Of a stretch of 24,987 nucleotides of DNA, positions 23,482 to 24,987 are shown one piece after another; the first letter of the stretch is position 1; the number at the start of each line of letters is the position of its first letter. The position numbers were made by a program, and so were the translations under genes. The notes under the pieces are model-generated. The model had not been told where the DNA came from and did no database searches. It saw only the letters and a list, made by a program, of their open reading frames with translations. Source of the DNA: GWC2-37-8 sp964485555 (GTDB taxonomy: Bacteria > Patescibacteriota > Minisyncoccia > Moranbacterales > GWC2-37-73). The stretch lies in the NCBI GenBank assembly GCA_964485555.1, contig CAZAJN010000061.1, positions 1-24,987 on the forward strand, written 5' to 3'.

Positions 23482-24411
23482 GTGTCAAAGGCAATTGTTA
23501 TCATTCCGGTATATAAGGATAATCTTTCGCTGCTTGAAAAGGCATCGCTTGTTCAATGTTGCAAAACACTTAGAAGGCACCCCCTATCTTTAATTTGTCC
23601 GCGTGACTTGGATACGAATGTCTACACGGATATATTAAAAGAATATGAAATTAATTTTAACATCGTTGAATTCCCGCCAGAGTATTTTGCTGGCATCGCC
23701 GGATACAATAGATTGATGCTGAATATTAATTTCTACGAAAGATTCAAGATGTATGAATTTATGCTGATTTATCAGCTGGATGCCTATGTTTTTAGGGATG
23801 AATTGGATTATTGGTGTAGTCAGGGATATGATTATATTGGAGCTCCTTGGTTTGAGGGTTACGGTTCTTGTGGTAACGAATCGGTTCTGCTGAAAGATGC
23901 TGGAAATGGTGGATTTTCATTGAGAAATATAGCTAGTTTTATAGATGTGCTTAACTCCGGGGGTGAATCGGGGGTGATTGTTAAGAATTTTATTGACAGT
24001 GGAGCGAATGAAGATGGCTTTTTTAGCTTGTGCGCAAAGAAAGTGAATGGGAATTTTAATGTGGCCCAACCCGATGTTGCCATGCATTTTTCTTTTGAAT
24101 GCATGCCGGAGAAACTTTATGAGATGACAGGAAAAAAACTTCCCTTCGGATGTCACGCATGGGAAAAATACAATTCAGATTTCTGGAATCGATTTATGGA
24201 TTTTAAATCATTAGGTATTAAGCTTGATAGTAAGGGGATATTATTCTTACGGAACAATAGATACTTTTCTTATGGCAAAAGATACGTTCTGGTAAAGGTA
24301 TCTCTACTGAAAATGGTTATTGGAAAGTGTTTAAGCATGGTAATTAATGGTAGATTTCGGCAGCCTATTAGAATGATTTATTATGCAATTAGACTAAGGA
24401 AATTAAAATAA
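23482..24411 (+). CDS. DUF5672 family protein, probable glycosyltransferase
   Basis: A 309-residue protein starting with GTG one base after the previous stop. It matches the DUF5672 pattern: IVIIPVYKDNLS at the start, YEFMLIYQLDAYVFRDELDY (91-110), then YDYIGAPWFEGYG (117-129) and GNGGFSLRNI (141-150). The layout, with a first strand followed by an aspartate-containing strand (QLDAYVF), resembles GT-A glycosyltransferases, and family members lie in polysaccharide clusters, but the reaction is not established. There are no membrane segments; the C-terminus is basic. The GTG start follows from the absence of any nearby in-frame ATG and from the conserved first strand. Confidence 0.78.
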   Translation: MSKAIVIIPVYKDNLSLLEKASLVQCCKTLRRHPLSLICPRDLDTNVYTDILKEYEINFNIVEFPPEYFAGIAGYNRLMLNINFYERFKMYEFMLIYQLDAYVFRDELDYWCSQGYDYIGAPWFEGYGSCGNESVLLKDAGNGGFSLRNIASFIDVLNSGGESGVIVKNFIDSGANEDGFFSLCAKKVNGNFNVAQPDVAMHFSFECMPEKLYEMTGKKLPFGCHAWEKYNSDFWNRFMDFKSLGIKLDSKGILFLRNNRYFSYGKRYVLVKVSLLKMVIGKCLSMVINGRFRQPIRMIYYAIRLRKLK

Positions 24412-24430
24412 ATTATAATATATAAACTTC

Positions 24431-24987
24431 ATGAAATTTTCAATCATAATATGCACTTATAATGCTGCCAAACGTCTGCCCAAGACGCTCGATTCTATTT
24501 TTGCGCAAACCTATGATGATTACGAAGTTGTTATTGTTGATGGTGCATCAACTGATGGAACCCAGAATGTCATATTGGAGTATGGGAAAAAATTCTCAGA
24601 TAAGCTAAGATGGATAAGTGAGAGGGATACTGGCCTGTATAATGCCCTAAATAAAGGTGTGAAATTAGCTAGAGGAAAATACTTGAACATTGTTGGAGCG
24701 GGAGATTGGCTGGAAAAAGATGCTTTAAGTGGCGCATCAGAGTGTATAAAGAAGAATCCTCAGGCTGATGCCGTGTATGGTATCACTAAAGTTTGGGATA
24801 AACATTGTGAGGAGAATAGATTAGTTCAAACATCTCCAGATGTTTTGCCAATTCAACCAATGCAACATCCTTCCATGTATTATAAAAAAAATTTGCATGA
24901 TAAGTTTGGACAATATGATGAAAGTTATGAAATAGTTGCGGATTATGTATTTTGTTTAAAAGCTTTTTATTTTGGTCGCGCTACAGC
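24431..24987 (+). CDS. GT2-family glycosyltransferase, 3' end outside the window
   Basis: An open frame of 185 complete codons that runs off the window end. It begins MKFSIIICTYNAAKRLPKTL, a GT-A fold start, followed by QTYDDYEVVIVDGASTDGT, DTGLYNALNKGVKLARGKYL and NIVGAGDWLEKDAL, where GAGD replaces the more usual NADD metal site. QPMQHPSMYY and DESYEIVADYVFCLKAF match the acceptor-side region of WcaA/WcaE-like enzymes, in which the conserved Asp (E/DYVF context) is the likely base. An inverting glycosyltransferase adding a sugar to the growing chain fits the neighbourhood. Confidence 0.88.
   Translation, partial: MKFSIIICTYNAAKRLPKTLDSIFAQTYDDYEVVIVDGASTDGTQNVILEYGKKFSDKLRWISERDTGLYNALNKGVKLARGKYLNIVGAGDWLEKDALSGASECIKKNPQADAVYGITKVWDKHCEENRLVQTSPDVLPIQPMQHPSMYYKKNLHDKFGQYDESYEIVADYVFCLKAFYFGRAT

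Overview
The window reads as part of a small, AT-rich bacterial genome of the Patescibacteria (candidate phyla radiation) type, perhaps a parcubacterium. This is inferred from the gene set (a DUF4012 membrane protein, a DUF5672 protein, a membrane-anchored Clp-like ATPase with an FSxxxxxxTLFSPWRRD-type N-terminus, an AAA/DUF4143 ATPase, many glycosyltransferases) and from frequent translation starts without a Shine-Dalgarno. TGA is used as stop, so the recoding known from Gracilibacteria does not apply. I saw no rRNA, tRNA or CRISPR array.

Layout. 1-1356: promoter and a GT4 glycosyltransferase. 1334-1672: a compact transcription unit with a consensus promoter, a strong ribosome binding site, a 65-residue unknown protein and a terminator. 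1684-5217, minus strand: a three-gene operon (GT39-like membrane glycosyltransferase, membrane-anchored repeat protein, small membrane protein) that ends at the same, bidirectional terminator. 5331-5381: possible divergent promoters sharing one palindromic -35 hexamer. 5431-7893: membrane-anchored two-domain Clp/HSP100 ATPase whose first ATPase domain has lost its catalytic residues. 8066-13893: a surface-glycan block with two more GT4 enzymes, a DUF4012 protein, a UDP-glucuronate 4-epimerase-like enzyme and an ABC-2 polysaccharide export permease, closed by a clear terminator.

14015-17383: a secreted protein fusing a beta-helix to an LCAT-like lipase/acyltransferase, then a small membrane protein. 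17384-18420: an unusual non-coding and remnant region with a 9-bp tandem array, three copies of a hairpin repeat, a C-free G-rich tract with a G10 run, a truncated ABC ATPase gene and an 11-bp inverted repeat at the break. 18422-19639: an AAA/DUF4143 ATPase with a well-formed promoter overlapped by an 18-bp palindrome.

19774-24987: a complete Wzt-like ABC ATPase with a C-terminal carbohydrate-recognition-type domain, then two SAM methyltransferases, a putative GT-A-type protein, a DUF5672 protein and the start of a GT2 glycosyltransferase. From about 20.7 kb the DNA becomes clearly more AT-rich, as expected if a glycan-specificity module had been exchanged.

Together the genes fit synthesis of a cell-surface polysaccharide by cytoplasmic glycosyltransferases and its export by a Wzm/Wzt-type ABC transporter. 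The most attractive hypothesis is that the methyltransferase at 22530-23480, which carries a heptad-repeat coiled coil and a basic amphipathic tail, caps the chain and sets its length in the manner of WbdD, with the Wzt C-terminal domain reading the cap. This is inference from architecture only.
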